Source of the DNA: Micromonospora zamorensis | GTDB lineage: Bacteria; Actinomycetota; Actinomycetes; Mycobacteriales; Micromonosporaceae | DNA: 64,000 bases | Reading direction: 5' to 3' | Assembly: GCF_900090275.1 (NCBI RefSeq) | Contig: NZ_LT607755.1 | Location: 992,001-1,056,000 of the forward strand | In this document: positions 23,969-32,070 of the stretch, in pieces | Position numbering within the stretch: the first letter of the stretch is position 1 | Layout of the letters: every line of letters begins with the position of its first letter | The notes under the pieces: generated by a model | The model's input: only the letters and a program-made list of their open reading frames with translations | Database searches by the model: none | Told to the model about the DNA's origin: nothing | Translations under genes and position numbers: made by a program

Positions 23969-24838
23969 TCACCTGTCCAGGAGTGCGGGATGAGGGGTGA
24001 GCAGGCGGCGGCACGCGTCCGCCACCTGCGTCGGGGCCGTCGTGACCACGTTGTGCGCGGCGCCGGGGACGACCACCAGGTCGGCGTCCGGCACCAGCCG
24101 GGCGGCCTCGTCCCGCCACGGCGCCGGTACGACCGGGTCGCGCGCACCGGTCACGACGAGAGTGGGCGCGGTGACGCGGACGAGGTCCGCCTCGATCGCG
24201 TTGTGCACCGAGTGCGACAGCGTCGCGAAGACCCGCCAGGGCCGGGCGTTCCAGACGTCCCGGACCAGGATCGGCGCCTGCAACGGCGCTTCGCGCAGGC
24301 AGTCCACCAGCCACCGGCCGAACAGGGCCGTGCGGGACCGCGCGGACGGGTCACTGGTCGGTCCGGCCAACACCAGAGCGCGTACCGCGTCCGGGTGGTT
24401 CGCTGCGAGCGCGGCGGCCACCTCCGCGCCGAACGAGTGACCGAGCAGGCAGACCGGCGGCAACCGGTACGCGGCCAGCCAGGCGGCCACGTGCTCGGCG
24501 TGAGCGACCACGTCGTACGCGCCCCGCGGGTGCTCGCTCAGCCCGAAGCCGGGCAGGTCCGGCACGTACACCGGGTGGGTGGGGGAGAGCGCGACGGCCA
24601 GCGCGGTGAGGTACCGGTGCGAGACCGCCAGGCCGTGCAGCAGCACCACGGGAGGTGCCCCGGTGCCCGGGTCGGCCCCGCGCCGGGTGTGGGTGCGCAG
24701 TCCGTCGACGAGCCGCCACTCGCTGGTCAGCCCGGCGGCCGACCGGGGAGCGGCCATGGCGAGCCGCAGCTCGGCCGGGCCGAACCGGCCGGCGGGCGTG
24801 AGACGGGTCGACTCCTCCGACTCACCGGTCGGGTTCAC
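23969..24838 (-). CDS. Alpha/beta hydrolase fold protein
   Basis: A 289-residue alpha/beta hydrolase. The oxyanion strand is VVLLHGLAVS, the nucleophile elbow is LLGHSFGAEV (GxSxG), the acid is in GARDPVVP, and the His is in PGAAHNVV, giving a complete Ser-Asp-His triad. GTG 24838 overlaps the stop of the LLM oxidoreductase (GTGA), indicating coupling; ATG 24757 (MAAPRS) is a shorter alternative. No signal peptide is seen. Substrate is unknown; lactone, ester or epoxide hydrolysis are all possible. Coupling with an F420-type oxidoreductase suggests the two act in one pathway. Confidence 0.9.
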   Translation of the reverse strand: MNPTGESEESTRLTPAGRFGPAELRLAMAAPRSAAGLTSEWRLVDGLRTHTRRGADPGTGAPPVVLLHGLAVSHRYLTALAVALSPTHPVYVPDLPGFGLSEHPRGAYDVVAHAEHVAAWLAAYRLPPVCLLGHSFGAEVAAALAANHPDAVRALVLAGPTSDPSARSRTALFGRWLVDCLREAPLQAPILVRDVWNARPWRVFATLSHSVHNAIEADLVRVTAPTLVVTGARDPVVPAPWRDEAARLVPDADLVVVPGAAHNVVTTAPTQVADACRRLLTPHPALLDR

Positions 24839-25797
24839 AGCTCGCGCAACCGGGGCAGCAGTTGCTCCTGCGCCCAGTCGAGGAACATGGGCTGGGTCTC
24901 CCCACCGACCTGGATGATCGCCACGTGCGTGAAGCCGGCGTCGACGAACTTGCGGAACGCCTCCACGTGCGCGTTGACGTCCGGGCCGCAGGGGACGCCC
25001 TCGGCGACGTCCTCCTCCCGGACGAACTGGGTGGCGGCGGCGAAGGAGTCCGGCCCGGGCAGGTCGGCGTTGACCTTCCAACCCATCCCGAACCAGCGGA
25101 ACTGGTCGTGCACGATCTTGCGACACTCCGCCTCGTCGGGGCCGTAGCAGATGGCCACCTGCCCGTAGCGGGGCTGACCGGCGCCGCCGGCGTCGTCGTA
25201 CATCTCGATGATGTGCCGGTCGGGTTCGGTGGAGATGATGCCGTTGCCGTACTCGGCGGCCAGCGTCGCGGACTGTCGACCGGAGGCGGCAACGGCCATC
25301 GGCACCGGCCGCTCCGGCCGGTCCCAGATGTAGGCGTCGGGCACGTCGAAGTGGTTGCCGGAGAAGGTCAGCGTCTCCCCGTTGAGCAACGGCCGGATGA
25401 TCTGCAACGCCTCCTCGAACATCTCGTGGCGTTGCTGCACGTGCGGCCACCCGCCGACCACGTGCTCGTTCAGGTTCTCGCCCGCACCGAGGCCGAGGGT
25501 GAACCGGCCGTCGGAGAGCGCGCCGATCGTGCTGGCCTTCTGCGCCACGACGGCCGGGTGGTAGCGGCGGATCGGGCAGGTCACGAAGGACATCAGCTCC
25601 GCGCGGGAGGTGGCGTGGGCGACCGCGCCGAGCACCGACCAGGCGTACGGCGAGTGGCCCTGCGAATCCAGCCAGGGGTAGTAGTGGTCGGACATCACGA
25701 GCTGGTCGAAGCCGGCGGCCTCGGCGCGTACCGCGTGGTCCACCAGTTGCTTGGGACCGGCCTGCTCGCCCATCAGGGTGTAACCGACGCTGACCAT
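24835..25797 (-). CDS. F420-dependent LLM-class oxidoreductase
   Basis: A 320-residue luciferase-like TIM-barrel protein, close to the glucose-6-phosphate-dehydrogenase-like group of F420 enzymes (TIGR03557 type). Typical stretches are VSVGYTLMGEQAG at the start, MSDHYYPWLDSQG (active-site His), GRFTLGLGAGENLNEHV (cofactor phosphate loop) and VAASGRQSATLAAEYG. It would transfer hydride between coenzyme F420 and an organic substrate in the cytoplasm. ATG 25797 has GAAAGGGG upstream. First gene of the operon with the alpha/beta hydrolase and the 39-residue membrane protein. Flavin use instead of F420 cannot be excluded. Confidence 0.88.
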   Translation of the reverse strand: MVSVGYTLMGEQAGPKQLVDHAVRAEAAGFDQLVMSDHYYPWLDSQGHSPYAWSVLGAVAHATSRAELMSFVTCPIRRYHPAVVAQKASTIGALSDGRFTLGLGAGENLNEHVVGGWPHVQQRHEMFEEALQIIRPLLNGETLTFSGNHFDVPDAYIWDRPERPVPMAVAASGRQSATLAAEYGNGIISTEPDRHIIEMYDDAGGAGQPRYGQVAICYGPDEAECRKIVHDQFRWFGMGWKVNADLPGPDSFAAATQFVREEDVAEGVPCGPDVNAHVEAFRKFVDAGFTHVAIIQVGGETQPMFLDWAQEQLLPRLREL

Positions 25798-25916
25798 CCT
25801 GTATCCCCTTTCACCGACGGATCGTTCCCGGGATACCCAGGTCGGCGGCCGTCAACCCTCCCGTCCGGTTCGACGCCGGTGCTGCTTGACGGATCGCGGC
25901 GACCTGCCTACCGTCG

Positions 25917-25934
25917 CTCTTAACCGGTTAAGAG
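25917..25934. promoter_or_regulatory. 18-bp perfect palindrome, likely LacI-family operator
   Basis: CTCTTAACCGGTTAAGAG. The central CG flanked by AAC/GTT is characteristic of LacI/GalR-family operators. It is 239 bases upstream of the mannanase and 120 upstream of the LLM gene. No LacI gene is in the window. Confidence 0.65.
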
Positions 25935-26033
25935 CCGGCTGTGGCGCACATCCTGTGGTGGGGATGATCGCCCCGTGACGGCCCGCGTTCGCGTGGGCCG
26001 TTGCGGCTGTCTGGGCTCGGAGCCTGCCAACTG

Positions 26034-26041
26034 AACCGGTT
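26034..26041. promoter_or_regulatory. Second AACCGGTT core upstream of the mannanase
   Basis: The same AACCGGTT core, flanked by CTG/GCG so only partly palindromic, 112 bases downstream of the first and closer to the mannanase start. It may be an auxiliary operator. Confidence 0.4.
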
Positions 26042-26172
26042 GCGGTGGTCAAGCCATCGTCCTACGCTGATGCCTGCGCGCCGGGATCCGGGCGCGGCTG
26101 CCGGGCTGCAGCCGCCTTCCCCTGTCACGTCCCACCCCTGTCGGGCACCGGGGGTCCTCCCTGAGGAAGGCC

Positions 26173-27531
26173 ATGAAGACTCGACTCTCCGCCGTCGCGG
26201 CGGCCCTGCTCGCGTTGCTCGTCGCCGTGCTGGCATTCGGCCAGCCGGCGCACGCCGCGGCTGGTTTCTCCGTCGCGAACGGCAGGTTGTACGACGCCAA
26301 CGGCACCGAATTCGTCATGCGCGGCGTCAACCACGCCCACACCTGGTATCCGCAGCAGACCAGCTCGTTCGCCGACGTCAAGGCGCTCGGCGCGAACACC
26401 GTGCGGGTGGTGCTCTCCAGCGGCGACCGGTGGACGCGCAACACCAACGCCGACGTCGCCAACGTCATCTCGACGTGCAAGGGCAACCGGCTGATCTGCG
26501 TGCTGGAGGTGCACGACACCACCGGGTACGGCGAACAGAGCGGCGCCATCACTCTCGACCGCGCGGTCGACTACTGGCTCAGTCTCGCCGACGTCCTCGC
26601 CGGCCAGGAACGATTCGTCATCGTCAACATCGGCAACGAGCCGTACGGCAATCAGAACTACGCTTCCTGGGCCACCGACAACGCCAACGCGATCAAGCGC
26701 CTGCGTGCCGGTGGGCTGACCCACACGATCATGGTGGACGCCCCGAACTGGGGACAGGACTGGTCGTTCACCATGCGCGACAACGCCGCGTCGGTCTTCG
26801 CTGCGGACCCGGCCCGCAACACCGTCTTCTCCATCCACATGTACGGGGTCTTCGACACCGCCGCGGAGATCAGCGACTATCTGGGCCGTTTCCGTTCGGC
26901 GGGGCTGCCCATCGTGGTCGGTGAGTTCGGCTTCAACCACTCTGACGGTGACCCGGACGAGGACACCATCCTCGCCTACAGCCAGGCGAACGGGATCGGC
27001 TGGCTCGGTTGGTCGTGGAGTGGCAACGGCGGCGGCGTGGAATATCTCGACCTGGCCACCTCGTTCAACCCGGCCAACCTGACCACGTGGGGTCAGCGGC
27101 TCTTCAACGGCGCCAACGGCATCCGGCAGACGGCCCGGGAGGCCAGCGTCTTCAGCAGTTTGCCGCCGACCACCCCGCCGCCCACGACGCCTCCGCCGAC
27201 CACACCGCCCCCGACCACACCTCCACCTGCGGGTGGCTGCACGGCGACCTACACGGTGACCGGCCAGTGGCAGGGCGGCTTCCAGGGTGAGGTGCGGGTG
27301 ACCGCCGGCAGCGCCGCGATCACGGGCTGGACCACCCGGTGGACGTTCGCCAACGGCCAGAGCGTCAGCCAGACCTGGAGCGCGACAGTGACCAGCAGCG
27401 GGGCCACCGTGACCGCCCGCAACGTGGACTACAACGGCCGACTGGCCGCCGGTGCCAGCACCACCTTCGGATTCATCGGCGGCTGGACTGGCACCAACAG
27501 TCTGCCGGCGGTGAGCTGCACCGCCAGCTGA
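26173..27531 (+). CDS. Secreted GH5 endo-beta-mannanase with CBM2
   Basis: A 452-residue secreted hydrolase. Signal peptide residues 1-29 (cleavage near AHAAA). The GH5 domain spans about 30-330, with the acid/base in VNIGNEPYG (Glu156) and the nucleophile in VVGEFGFN (Glu251). MRGVNHAHTWYPQQT and ANTVRVVLSSG are typical of subfamily 8 beta-mannanases. A Pro/Thr linker (PPTTPP repeats, about 332-355) leads to a C-terminal CBM2 (about 357-452) with terminal Cys residues and conserved Trp. It would cut mannans in plant debris while tethered to cellulose. A cellulase is possible but less likely. AACCGGTT operators lie upstream; a perfect 18-bp hairpin follows. Confidence 0.93.
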   Translation: MKTRLSAVAAALLALLVAVLAFGQPAHAAAGFSVANGRLYDANGTEFVMRGVNHAHTWYPQQTSSFADVKALGANTVRVVLSSGDRWTRNTNADVANVISTCKGNRLICVLEVHDTTGYGEQSGAITLDRAVDYWLSLADVLAGQERFVIVNIGNEPYGNQNYASWATDNANAIKRLRAGGLTHTIMVDAPNWGQDWSFTMRDNAASVFAADPARNTVFSIHMYGVFDTAAEISDYLGRFRSAGLPIVVGEFGFNHSDGDPDEDTILAYSQANGIGWLGWSWSGNGGGVEYLDLATSFNPANLTTWGQRLFNGANGIRQTAREASVFSSLPPTTPPPTTPPPTTPPPTTPPPAGGCTATYTVTGQWQGGFQGEVRVTAGSAAITGWTTRWTFANGQSVSQTWSATVTSSGATVTARNVDYNGRLAAGASTTFGFIGGWTGTNSLPAVSCTAS

Positions 27532-27542
27532 CCAGGCACCAC

Positions 27543-27583
27543 GCATCGGTGGCCGGGTCCCGCGCGGACCCGGCCACCGATGC
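27543..27583 (+). terminator. Perfect 18-bp hairpin after the mannanase
   Basis: GCATCGGTGGCCGGGTCC, loop CGCGC, then the exact complement, 11 bases after the stop. No U-tract. Confidence 0.85.
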
Positions 27584-27949
27584 CTACCGCAGAGGCGTAC
27601 GTATAGCTCATGATGGATGGATCTCGCAAGACGCCGGGCTGTGGGATTCTCCACATTGATGGGGGACAGTGGCTCACGAGATTGATCCCTAAGGTGAGCC
27701 TGCGGTTGCTTTCCGGTAACCGCTCAGCCCGCAGGGGCCACGGGGGTCCTTCATGTACGACTGTGCACAGTCGTGCCCACGATCGACGGGCGCGACCCGC
27801 TTCACCACGCCCGGAGCCAGCGCGCCGCTCTCAGGAGCAGGCCAGTGAGCGCGGCACGGCGTGTCCTTGCCGCGCTCCGACGCTCGTCGTCACTGACACC
27901 GGTGCGCGCCGCGCAGCGTCCCTGCCTTCTGATCCAGGAAGGATCATTA
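27584..27949. other. Long leader/intergenic region before the FG-GAP protein
   Basis: About 365 bases. It contains an 18-bp palindrome (27757-27774), a nested set of short stems around 27690-27740 (GCGGTT/AACCGC inside CCTGCGG/CCGCAGG), and an SD-preceded GTG at 27950. It is not a match to any riboswitch I can recall. Confidence 0.4.
27757..27774. promoter_or_regulatory. 18-bp perfect palindrome upstream of the FG-GAP protein
   Basis: ACGACTGTGCACAGTCGT, perfect dyad, 176 bases before the GTG start. Operator or hairpin; the protein or ligand is unknown. Confidence 0.5.
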
Positions 27950-29749
27950 GTGTCATCGTCTTATCGACGGCGAGCAGCCCAGGCAGGCCTGCTCGCGGCA
28001 ACCCTGGTGGCGGGGCTTCTCCAGGCCTCATCCGCTCAGGCCGTTACCGGAGGAACGCCCGTCACCGACGGGTCGTTCGGCTTCGTCGCCAAGGTCGACG
28101 TCGGGTCGCTGGAACGCTCGTGCAGCGGTTCGCTGGTCGACCCCTGGTGGGTGCTCACCGCCAAGAGTTGCTTCAGCTTCAACGGTCAGGCCGTGGTCGC
28201 GGGCAAGCCGACCAAGCCGACGACGGTCACCGTCGGGCGCCCCAACCTCACCGCGTCCACGGGGGCGGTCGTTCCGGCCTTCCGGATCGTGCCGCACCCC
28301 GATCGTGACCTCGTCCTGGTGCGGATGGCCCGCCGGGTCGACGTGACCCCGGTGGCACTGGGGGCCGCACCGAAGGTCGGCGAGCAGCTCACCGGTGCCG
28401 GCTTCGGTCGTACCGCCAGTGCCTGGGTTCCCGATCAGTTGCACAGTGGCTCGTTCGGTGTCCAGACGGTCGGGGCGTCCACCCTCAACATCCTGGGGAG
28501 CGGGCAGACCGGAATCTGCCGCGGCGACCTCGGCGGCCCCACCGTTCGTGTGGTGAGCGGCAAGCCGCAGCTCGTCGGCGTGCACTACAGCTCATGGCAG
28601 GGTGGGTGCTTCGCCGAGACGGAGACTCGCCGCGACGCGGTCGACAGCCGGGTCGACGACCTCGCGCCGTGGTTCGCCGCGACGATGCCGCAGGGCGTGG
28701 CGACCGACGTCTACGAGGACCTCAACTTCCTGTACACGTTCGACCCGGGGCAGGCCGCCCCGACCACCTTCCCGGCGACCTCGACCGGCGGGTTCGCCGA
28801 CCCGATCGGCTCGTGGAAGAGCACCGAGACGAGGTACAACCGGGACCGGATCAAGGTGTTCAACGACGACTTCGACGGCGACGGCATCAAGGACGTCGTG
28901 GCGTTGTCGACCGCTGCCGATGGCAGCTTCGCCATCGACACGTTCATCACCCAGGCGGACGGCAAGTACGGCGCGCCGCTCCGTTCCTGGACGGCCGCTG
29001 CCGGCTGGGGTCATCTCGGTGCCATGAAGATGGCCTCTGGCGACTTCAACGGTGACGGCCGGGCCGACCTGACCGCCTTCTACGGTTACAAGTCCGGCAC
29101 CGGCGACGAGGCGTGGATCAACTGGATCGCCCGACCGGACGGCGGCTTCGACGCCCCGAGCACGGTGTGGCAGGAGTCCACCTTCGGCACCTGGGGGTTC
29201 ACCTCGGTCTTCGCCGGCGACGTCAACGGGGACGGCCGGGCCGACGCCTCGCTCTTCTACCGCTACAGCAACGGGGCGATGTCGATCTTCACCTGGCCGG
29301 GTCAGGCAGACGGCAAGTTCGGCACCCCGTACACCTCCTGGTCCACCCCAGCGGACAAGCCGTTCGCCGTACTCTCCGAGATGAAGGTGATGGACGGCGA
29401 CTTCAACGGCGACGGTCGCGGTGACGTGGCGGTCCTCAAGTATCGCGGTTTCAGCAGCACCAGCCTGCACACCTTCACGGCCAAGGCGGACGGGAACTTC
29501 AACGCGCCCGTGGATTCCTGGTCGTCGACCGACTTCGGTCACTTCGCCAGCATGAAGCTGGCCGCCGGTGACTACAACGGCGACAAGCGCGACGACCTGG
29601 CCGTCCTCTACAAGTACGCCGATGAGGGCCTCAGCATGAACACCCTCACCTCGACCACGAGTGGCGGCTTCAACGCGCCGTTCGGATCGTGGCTGAACCG
29701 GCCGCGCACCTTCGGCTGGTGGGTGAACATGAGGTTCGACGGCGAGTGA
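27950..29749 (+). CDS. Secreted FG-GAP repeat protein with inactive trypsin-like domain
   Basis: A 599-residue protein starting at GTG 27950, with AGGAAGG upstream; frames further 5' lack an SD. Signal peptide about 1-31 (ASSAQA). Residues 32-235 follow the S1 trypsin plan: VTGG start, disulfide Cys pairs, Asp120 in DRDLVLVRM. But the His site reads TAKSC (Ser73) and the Ser site reads RGDLGGP (Leu194), so proteolysis is not expected. Residues about 255-599 contain FG-GAP/VCBS-type repeats with calcium loops DFDGDGIKD, DFNGDGRAD, DVNGDGRAD, DFNGDGRGD and DYNGDKRDD, suggesting a beta-propeller. Likely an extracellular binding protein. It stands alone between hairpins. Confidence 0.85.
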   Translation: MSSSYRRRAAQAGLLAATLVAGLLQASSAQAVTGGTPVTDGSFGFVAKVDVGSLERSCSGSLVDPWWVLTAKSCFSFNGQAVVAGKPTKPTTVTVGRPNLTASTGAVVPAFRIVPHPDRDLVLVRMARRVDVTPVALGAAPKVGEQLTGAGFGRTASAWVPDQLHSGSFGVQTVGASTLNILGSGQTGICRGDLGGPTVRVVSGKPQLVGVHYSSWQGGCFAETETRRDAVDSRVDDLAPWFAATMPQGVATDVYEDLNFLYTFDPGQAAPTTFPATSTGGFADPIGSWKSTETRYNRDRIKVFNDDFDGDGIKDVVALSTAADGSFAIDTFITQADGKYGAPLRSWTAAAGWGHLGAMKMASGDFNGDGRADLTAFYGYKSGTGDEAWINWIARPDGGFDAPSTVWQESTFGTWGFTSVFAGDVNGDGRADASLFYRYSNGAMSIFTWPGQADGKFGTPYTSWSTPADKPFAVLSEMKVMDGDFNGDGRGDVAVLKYRGFSSTSLHTFTAKADGNFNAPVDSWSSTDFGHFASMKLAAGDYNGDKRDDLAVLYKYADEGLSMNTLTSTTSGGFNAPFGSWLNRPRTFGWWVNMRFDGE

Positions 29750-29767
29750 TCGCCTCTGCCTGATGAC

Positions 29768-29803
29768 GGTCCCCCCGCCTCTCCGATGGGAGGCGGGGGG
29801 ACC
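29768..29803. terminator. 14-bp hairpin between convergent genes
   Basis: GGTCCCCCCGCCTC, 8-base loop, exact complement. It lies between the FG-GAP protein (plus) and the SMR pump (minus). Confidence 0.8.
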
Positions 29804-29821
29804 TACCCGTCGTGTGGCGGG

Positions 29822-30142
29822 TCAGTGCTCCCCGGTCAGGTTCACGATGACCACCCCGGCGATGATCAACGCGATGCCGGCGAGCTTGGCCAGCCCGACC
29901 GGCTCGTCCAGGAACACCGCCCCGATCGCCACGATGGTCGCGGTGCCCAAACCCGACCAGAGGGCGTACGCGACGCCCACCGGGATCTCCTTGACGGCCT
30001 GGGCCAGCAGGAGAAACGCCAACAGGTAACCGGTGACGCAACCCAGAGTCGGCCAGAGGCGGCTGAACCCGGCGGTGCTCTTGAGCAGACTGGTCGCCAG
30101 CACCTCGGCGAGGATGGCAACCCCCAGCAATACGTACGCCAT
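29822..30142 (-). CDS. Small multidrug resistance (SMR/EmrE-type) transporter
   Basis: A 106-residue four-helix membrane protein. The catalytic Glu in helix 1 (VAILAEVLATSLLK, Glu13) and the YALWSGLGTATI segment of helix 3 are family hallmarks. SMR dimers exchange protons for cationic drugs or guanidinium-like compounds. ATG 30142 is preceded by GGGGAC. It is monocistronic. Sequence around YALWSG favours the EmrE/QacC drug class over the guanidine class, but this cannot be settled by eye. Confidence 0.93.
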   Translation of the reverse strand: MAYVLLGVAILAEVLATSLLKSTAGFSRLWPTLGCVTGYLLAFLLLAQAVKEIPVGVAYALWSGLGTATIVAIGAVFLDEPVGLAKLAGIALIIAGVVIVNLTGEH

Positions 30143-30259
30143 GCGTCCCCAGTTCTGACTGCTCGGCCGAAGTCGTCGGTGGTCAGGCTAACGCCGGCGG
30201 GCGGGCGGCACCGGTGCCAGGACGGCGCCTGGTCCTTTCGGGCACGAGTCATCCGGCCT

Positions 30260-31501
30260 CTATGGAGCTGATGTCGTAGACGATTCACGGCCTCCGCGCG
30301 GCGCGACTGGTGCGGGTTCGGCCGCGAGCCGGGCCGCTCGCATGGTGAGGTAGCGCTGCTCGGGCAGGCTGCTCGTCCGCGCGGCGGCGGCCCGGTAGTC
30401 GACGATCGCCTGCTCGCGGTGACCGGCCATCTCGTGCAGGTGGGCGCGGGCGGCGGGCAGCCGGTGGTGCCCGGCCAACCGGGGGTCGTCGGCCAGGGCG
30501 TCGAGGGCGGCGAGACCCGCTGCCGGCCCGTGCACCATCGCCGTTGCCACGGCCCGGTTGAGTGCCACCACCGGGCTGCCGACGAGCCGTTCCAGCACCT
30601 CGTAGAGCGCCAGGATCTGCGGCCAGTCGGTCTGCTCGGTGCTCGTTGCCTCGTCGTGCAGGGCGGCGATGGCGGCCTGCACCTGGTACGGGCCGACCGG
30701 CCCACGCGGCAACGCCCGGGTCACGAGGGCGACGCCCTCGGCGATCGCCGTCGCGTCCCAGCGGCTGCGGTCCTGGTCGGCCAGTGAGATCAGCTCGCCG
30801 GAGGGACCGGTCCGTGCCGGGCCGCGCGCCTCGGTGAGCAGCATCAACGCCAGTAGGCCGGCCGACTCGCTGTCGTCGGGCAGCAACGCGTGCAGTGCGC
30901 GGGTCAGCCGGATCGCCTCGGCCGCGAGGTCGATCCGGCGCAGGTCCGGGCCGGTGGTGCTGGTGTGCCCCTCGGTGAAGACCAGGTAGAGCACCTGCCG
31001 TACGGCCGCCAGCCGGTCGGACCGCTCCTCCGGCTCGGGCATCCGGAACGACAGCCCGGACGCGCGGATGCGCTGCTTGGCACGGCTGATCCGCTGGGCC
31101 ATGGTCGCCTCGGGCACCAGGAACGCGCGGGCGATCTCGGCGGTGCTCAGACCGCCGACGGCGCGCAGGGTCAGCGCCACGGCCGACGTCGGGGCGAGCG
31201 CCGGGTGGCAGCAGAGGAAGAGCAGGACCAGGGTGTCGTCCCGCTCGGCGGTCAATTCGTCGTCCGCGGCGGGTGCGTACCGCTGGTCGTCCGGGTCCCG
31301 GCGGGCGACCAGGTCCTCCCGTCGGCGCCGGGCCTGCTCGCCCCGGATCAGCTCGATCATCCGGCGGTAACCGACCTGGATCAGCCACCCGCGTGGATTC
31401 GCCGGCAGCCCATCGACCGGCCACTGGGTTGCGGCGGCCAGCAGTGCCTCCTGCACCGCGTCCTCGGCGGTGGCGAAGTCACCGAAACGACGGGCGAGCA
31501 C
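30260..31501 (-). CDS. ECF42-type RNA polymerase sigma factor with C-terminal extension
   Basis: A sigma-70 family ECF factor of at least 413 residues. Region 2 includes FGDFATAEDAVQEALLAA and GWLIQVGYRRMIELIR; region 4 includes LTLRAVGGLSTAEIARAFLVPEATMAQRISRAKQRIR. A 200-residue helical extension after it (EVLERLVGSPVVALNRAVA, HLHEMAGHREQAIVDYRAAAAR) identifies the ECF42 class, which pairs with YCII/DGPF proteins, as found here. GTG 31501 is the first conventional start, but the family-typical N-terminus EDLLRELAPQVLG lies upstream in frame, reaching back to CTG 31561 with GGAG before it. Translation may thus start at a non-standard codon and be coupled to the YCII gene 4 bases away. Confidence 0.88.
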   Translation of the reverse strand: MLARRFGDFATAEDAVQEALLAAATQWPVDGLPANPRGWLIQVGYRRMIELIRGEQARRRREDLVARRDPDDQRYAPAADDELTAERDDTLVLLFLCCHPALAPTSAVALTLRAVGGLSTAEIARAFLVPEATMAQRISRAKQRIRASGLSFRMPEPEERSDRLAAVRQVLYLVFTEGHTSTTGPDLRRIDLAAEAIRLTRALHALLPDDSESAGLLALMLLTEARGPARTGPSGELISLADQDRSRWDATAIAEGVALVTRALPRGPVGPYQVQAAIAALHDEATSTEQTDWPQILALYEVLERLVGSPVVALNRAVATAMVHGPAAGLAALDALADDPRLAGHHRLPAARAHLHEMAGHREQAIVDYRAAAARTSSLPEQRYLTMRAARLAAEPAPVAPRGGRESSTTSAP

Positions 31502-31564
31502 GCCGAGGACCTGCGGCGCCAGCTCGCGCAGCAGGTCCTCGACGCGGGGATCGGTGGCCAGCGT

Positions 31565-31966
31565 TCACAGCTCCTGCGGTGGGGCGGACATCACCGGGTG
31601 CACCTCGATCGGCATGTTCAGCGGCCGTCCGCCGGGGCCGGGCGCGGTGGAGATGTGCGCGGCCAGCTCCACCGCCCGCTGCGGGCTGTCGCAGTCCACG
31701 ATCCAGAAGCCGGCGAGGAACTCCTTCGTCTCGGCGAACGGCCCCTCGGTGACCACCGGCGCGCCGCCCTCCCCGGCGCGGACGATCCGGGCCTGCTGCG
31801 GGCCGCCGAGGCCCTGCCCGTCGACCCACTCCCCGGCGGCGGTGAGCTTCTCGTTGACCTCGCCCATGAACGCGATGTGCGCCTGGACCTCCGCCGGGGT
31901 CCAGGTGTCGATGCTCGGGAAGTCGGTCCCGGCGGCGCTGAACTGCATCAGCAGCATGTACTTCAT
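31565..31966 (-). CDS. YCII-related (DGPF) domain protein
   Basis: A 133-residue protein. It opens MKYMLLMQF, and contains EGPFAETKEFLAGFWIVDC (the DGPF-like loop and the conserved beta-alpha core) and EVHPVM. Proteins of this family accompany ECF42 sigma factors and may sense or detoxify small molecules; enzymatic activity is unproven. GAGGAG precedes ATG 31966. A TGTCGA hexamer about 70 bases upstream fits the -35 motif reported for ECF42 promoters, so the pair may be autoregulated. Confidence 0.9.
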   Translation of the reverse strand: MKYMLLMQFSAAGTDFPSIDTWTPAEVQAHIAFMGEVNEKLTAAGEWVDGQGLGGPQQARIVRAGEGGAPVVTEGPFAETKEFLAGFWIVDCDSPQRAVELAAHISTAPGPGGRPLNMPIEVHPVMSAPPQEL

Positions 31967-32036
31967 GGTTTGCTCCTCACAGCTGTGCACCGTCCTCGGT
32001 GCTCTCACCCTGAGGTAGAAGCAGCCAGAGCCGTTC

Positions 32037-32042
32037 TCGACA
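32037..32042 (-). promoter_or_regulatory. Candidate ECF42 -35 element (TGTCGA)
   Basis: TGTCGA on the minus strand, 71 bases before the YCII start, exactly as reported for ECF42 target promoters in Streptomyces venezuelae as I recall. The -10 motif is less clear: at 17 bases spacing the sequence is TCTACC. Confidence 0.5.
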
Positions 32043-32070
32043 CCCCGCCCGAAGAATCTCCAGAATCTTT

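Larger units (their letters stand above)
25798..26172. other. Intergenic regulatory region upstream of the mannanase
   Basis: About 375 bases between divergent genes. Holds two AACCGGTT-centred sites and presumably the promoters of both flanking transcripts. The mannanase start has a weak but usable RBS (GAGGAAGG) at 26162-26169. No further gene is supported. Confidence 0.5.

Noticed and set aside
27165..27236. Tandem DNA repeat in the mannanase
   Set aside because: It is the Pro/Thr linker coding sequence, a usual feature of CBM-linked enzymes.
27690..27750. c-di-AMP (ydaO-type) or other known riboswitch before the FG-GAP gene
   Set aside because: Nested stems exist, but the conserved ydaO core sequences are absent.
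27950..28660. Active trypsin-like protease
   Set aside because: The His and Ser catalytic positions are replaced (Ser73, Leu194).
30143..30259. Guanidine riboswitch before the SMR pump
   Set aside because: No ACGG/ACGA hairpin pair typical of mini-ykkC or ykkC cores seen.
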